The notes under the pieces were generated by a model, which did no database searches, was not told the origin of the DNA, and saw nothing but the letters and a program-made list of their open reading frames with translations. Below, one piece after another: positions 33,882 to 34,565 of a DNA stretch of 34,565 bases. How positions within the stretch are numbered: position 1 is the first letter of the stretch; each line of letters opens with the position of its first letter. A program made the translations under genes and the position numbers. Source of the DNA: Deltaproteobacteria bacterium (GTDB lineage: Bacteria; Desulfobacterota; GWC2-55-46; JAJCZF01); assembly GCA_029262535.1 (NCBI GenBank), contig JAJCZF010000059.1, positions 1 to 34,565 on the forward strand, read 5' to 3'.

Positions 33882-33896
33882 CCGCACAGTCTGCGG
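33882..33896. repeat. Palindrome after tRNA-Cys and the gap to 34156
   Basis: CCGCA/TGCGG arms around CAGTC begin six bases after the tRNA CCA. This looks like a worn copy of the AGT-loop module (one C·C in place of a pair), in the position where tRNA-Val has its terminator hairpin, but without a T-run. The following 34 to 156-base stretch up to 34156 is AT-rich; a TATAAT at 34120-34125 may be the −10 box of the next gene, with no clear −35. Confidence 0.5.
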
Positions 33897-34156
33897 GGTA
33901 AGTCTCGCGTTTGCGGGCTGTCAGTCTCTGATAATCTTTACTCCGCGTCCCGGCTCTATTTAAGCTATCTTCTTTAATAATCTTTACAATATTCATAATC
34001 ATCTAATAATATACGCTTTTATCCAGCTACTCTGCTTTTATAATGATTCCTGTGCTTCTTCCCATTCTATTAAAGGACGCAAAACTTAAGAAGCGCCTTT
34101 TATTTTCTTTAATAGATCTTATAATATGAGATAATGCTTCTAAGGAGTTTATCTCT

Positions 34157-34447
34157 ATGAAAAAGATCTTTACAACTATACTCTTCTTTCTCTTCCTGAG
34201 CCTATCCACAACGGTTCATGCCATAAGTTTTGAAAATATTACAATTATGGTCGATAAGGAGATCTGCTCTATATGCGGGATTAGTCTGCGTACTAAGCTT
34301 ATGCGGCTGGACGGTATAAATCAGGCCGACGTAAAGATCAAGGGATATGATATCCGCATACGCTACAGGGCCGACCAGGTGACGGCCATGGAGATAGTAA
34401 AGGTAATAAATAGCACCAGTTACAAGGTTAAGAAGGTCAAAAGATAA
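34157..34447 (+). CDS. Exported MerP-like heavy-metal-associated protein
   Basis: A 96-residue protein with a classical signal peptide (about 1-22, MKKIFTTILFFLFLSLSTTV then HA) and a ferredoxin-like heavy-metal-associated fold: ISFENITIMVDKEICSICGI, LRTKLMRLDGINQADVKIKG, and AMEIVKVINSTSYKVKK. The metal loop is CSICG rather than the usual GMTCxxC, so two cysteines spaced CxxC are kept but the Met-Thr lead is lost. It would lie in the periplasm. It may bind a soft metal, or the fold may be used for something else. AAGGAG precedes the ATG. No metal transporter is next to it within the window. Confidence 0.75.
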   Translation: MKKIFTTILFFLFLSLSTTVHAISFENITIMVDKEICSICGISLRTKLMRLDGINQADVKIKGYDIRIRYRADQVTAMEIVKVINSTSYKVKKVKR

Positions 34448-34565
34448 GGCCTGCCTCTTTAGCAAACCCTTTTCTAAGCCAGCCGTGCTCTTGCGCGACC
34501 ATTTCCGATTAAATTTTTATATGAATTAAGAAAAGAAGGTGAGGAGCGGGGACTATTTGAGGGGG
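34448..34565. other. Window end, no gene assigned
   Basis: On the − strand a 22-codon frame (34503 down to 34438: MVAQEHGWLRKGFAKEAGLI) looks mildly coding but has no upstream extension. I see no promoter, repeat or start of a larger gene on the + strand. Confidence 0.3.

Noticed and set aside
34438..34503. 22-codon minus-strand frame at the window end
   Set aside because: It looks mildly coding but overlaps the end of the MerP-like gene, and a stop lies just upstream, so no gene can be supported.

Overview
The window is bacterial chromosome, probably from an uncultured member of the former Deltaproteobacteria (Desulfobacterota-like). This rests on gene content: the ihfA–merR–tRNA-Pro block behind pheST, an archaeal-type phosphoglycerate mutase/homoserine kinase behind hom–thrC, and TMTC-like membrane glycosyltransferases with TPR tails. 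No gene gives a species-level identification. Starts are a mixture of ATG, GTG, TTG and one ATA. TGA is used as a stop.

Layout: (1) 1-4717, + strand: the 3' end of an AlaC-type aminotransferase, a disrupted small membrane ORF, then hom–thrC–apgM for threonine synthesis. (2) 4844-10470, − strand: three back-to-back paralogues of a multi-pass membrane glycosyltransferase with C-terminal TPRs, expressed from a good promoter at about 10540-10566. (3) 10471-11300: repeats, a gene fragment and tRNA-Val with its own promoter and terminator. (4) 11438-18442: the translation block infC–rpmI–rplT–pheS–pheT, then ihfA–merR–tRNA-Pro. infC starts at ATA, and tRNA-Pro overlaps the end of merR. (5) 18612-20348: ugd and a one-helix envelope protein. 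(6) 20400-28513: the pyrimidine operon pyrR–pyrB–pyrC–carA–carB, preceded by a PyrR-type attenuator with a possible leader peptide. (7) 28533-34565: recG, a TPR protein, a four-helix membrane protein, a tandem repeat array, tRNA-Cys and an exported MerP-like small protein.

The genes are mostly housekeeping. The unusual material lies between them. Almost every long gap is built from short hairpin elements belonging to a few families. Within each family the flanks and loops are conserved, while the stem sequence changes on both arms together. The most striking are: a 125-nt hairpin present three times inside infC–rpmI–rplT; a superfamily of 13-15 bp palindromes joined to the word ATTTCGCGG (or CCGCGAAAT in the other orientation), often starting within a base or two of a stop codon or tRNA 3' end; a run of seven such palindromes in front of rplT; a 95-96 bp tandem array behind the four-helix gene; and a tandem triplication of the 3' end of pyrC. 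These are the best candidates for something undescribed. I could not search for copies elsewhere, so family size and any mobilising enzyme are unknown. No transposase, integrase, CRISPR array or rRNA gene is visible.
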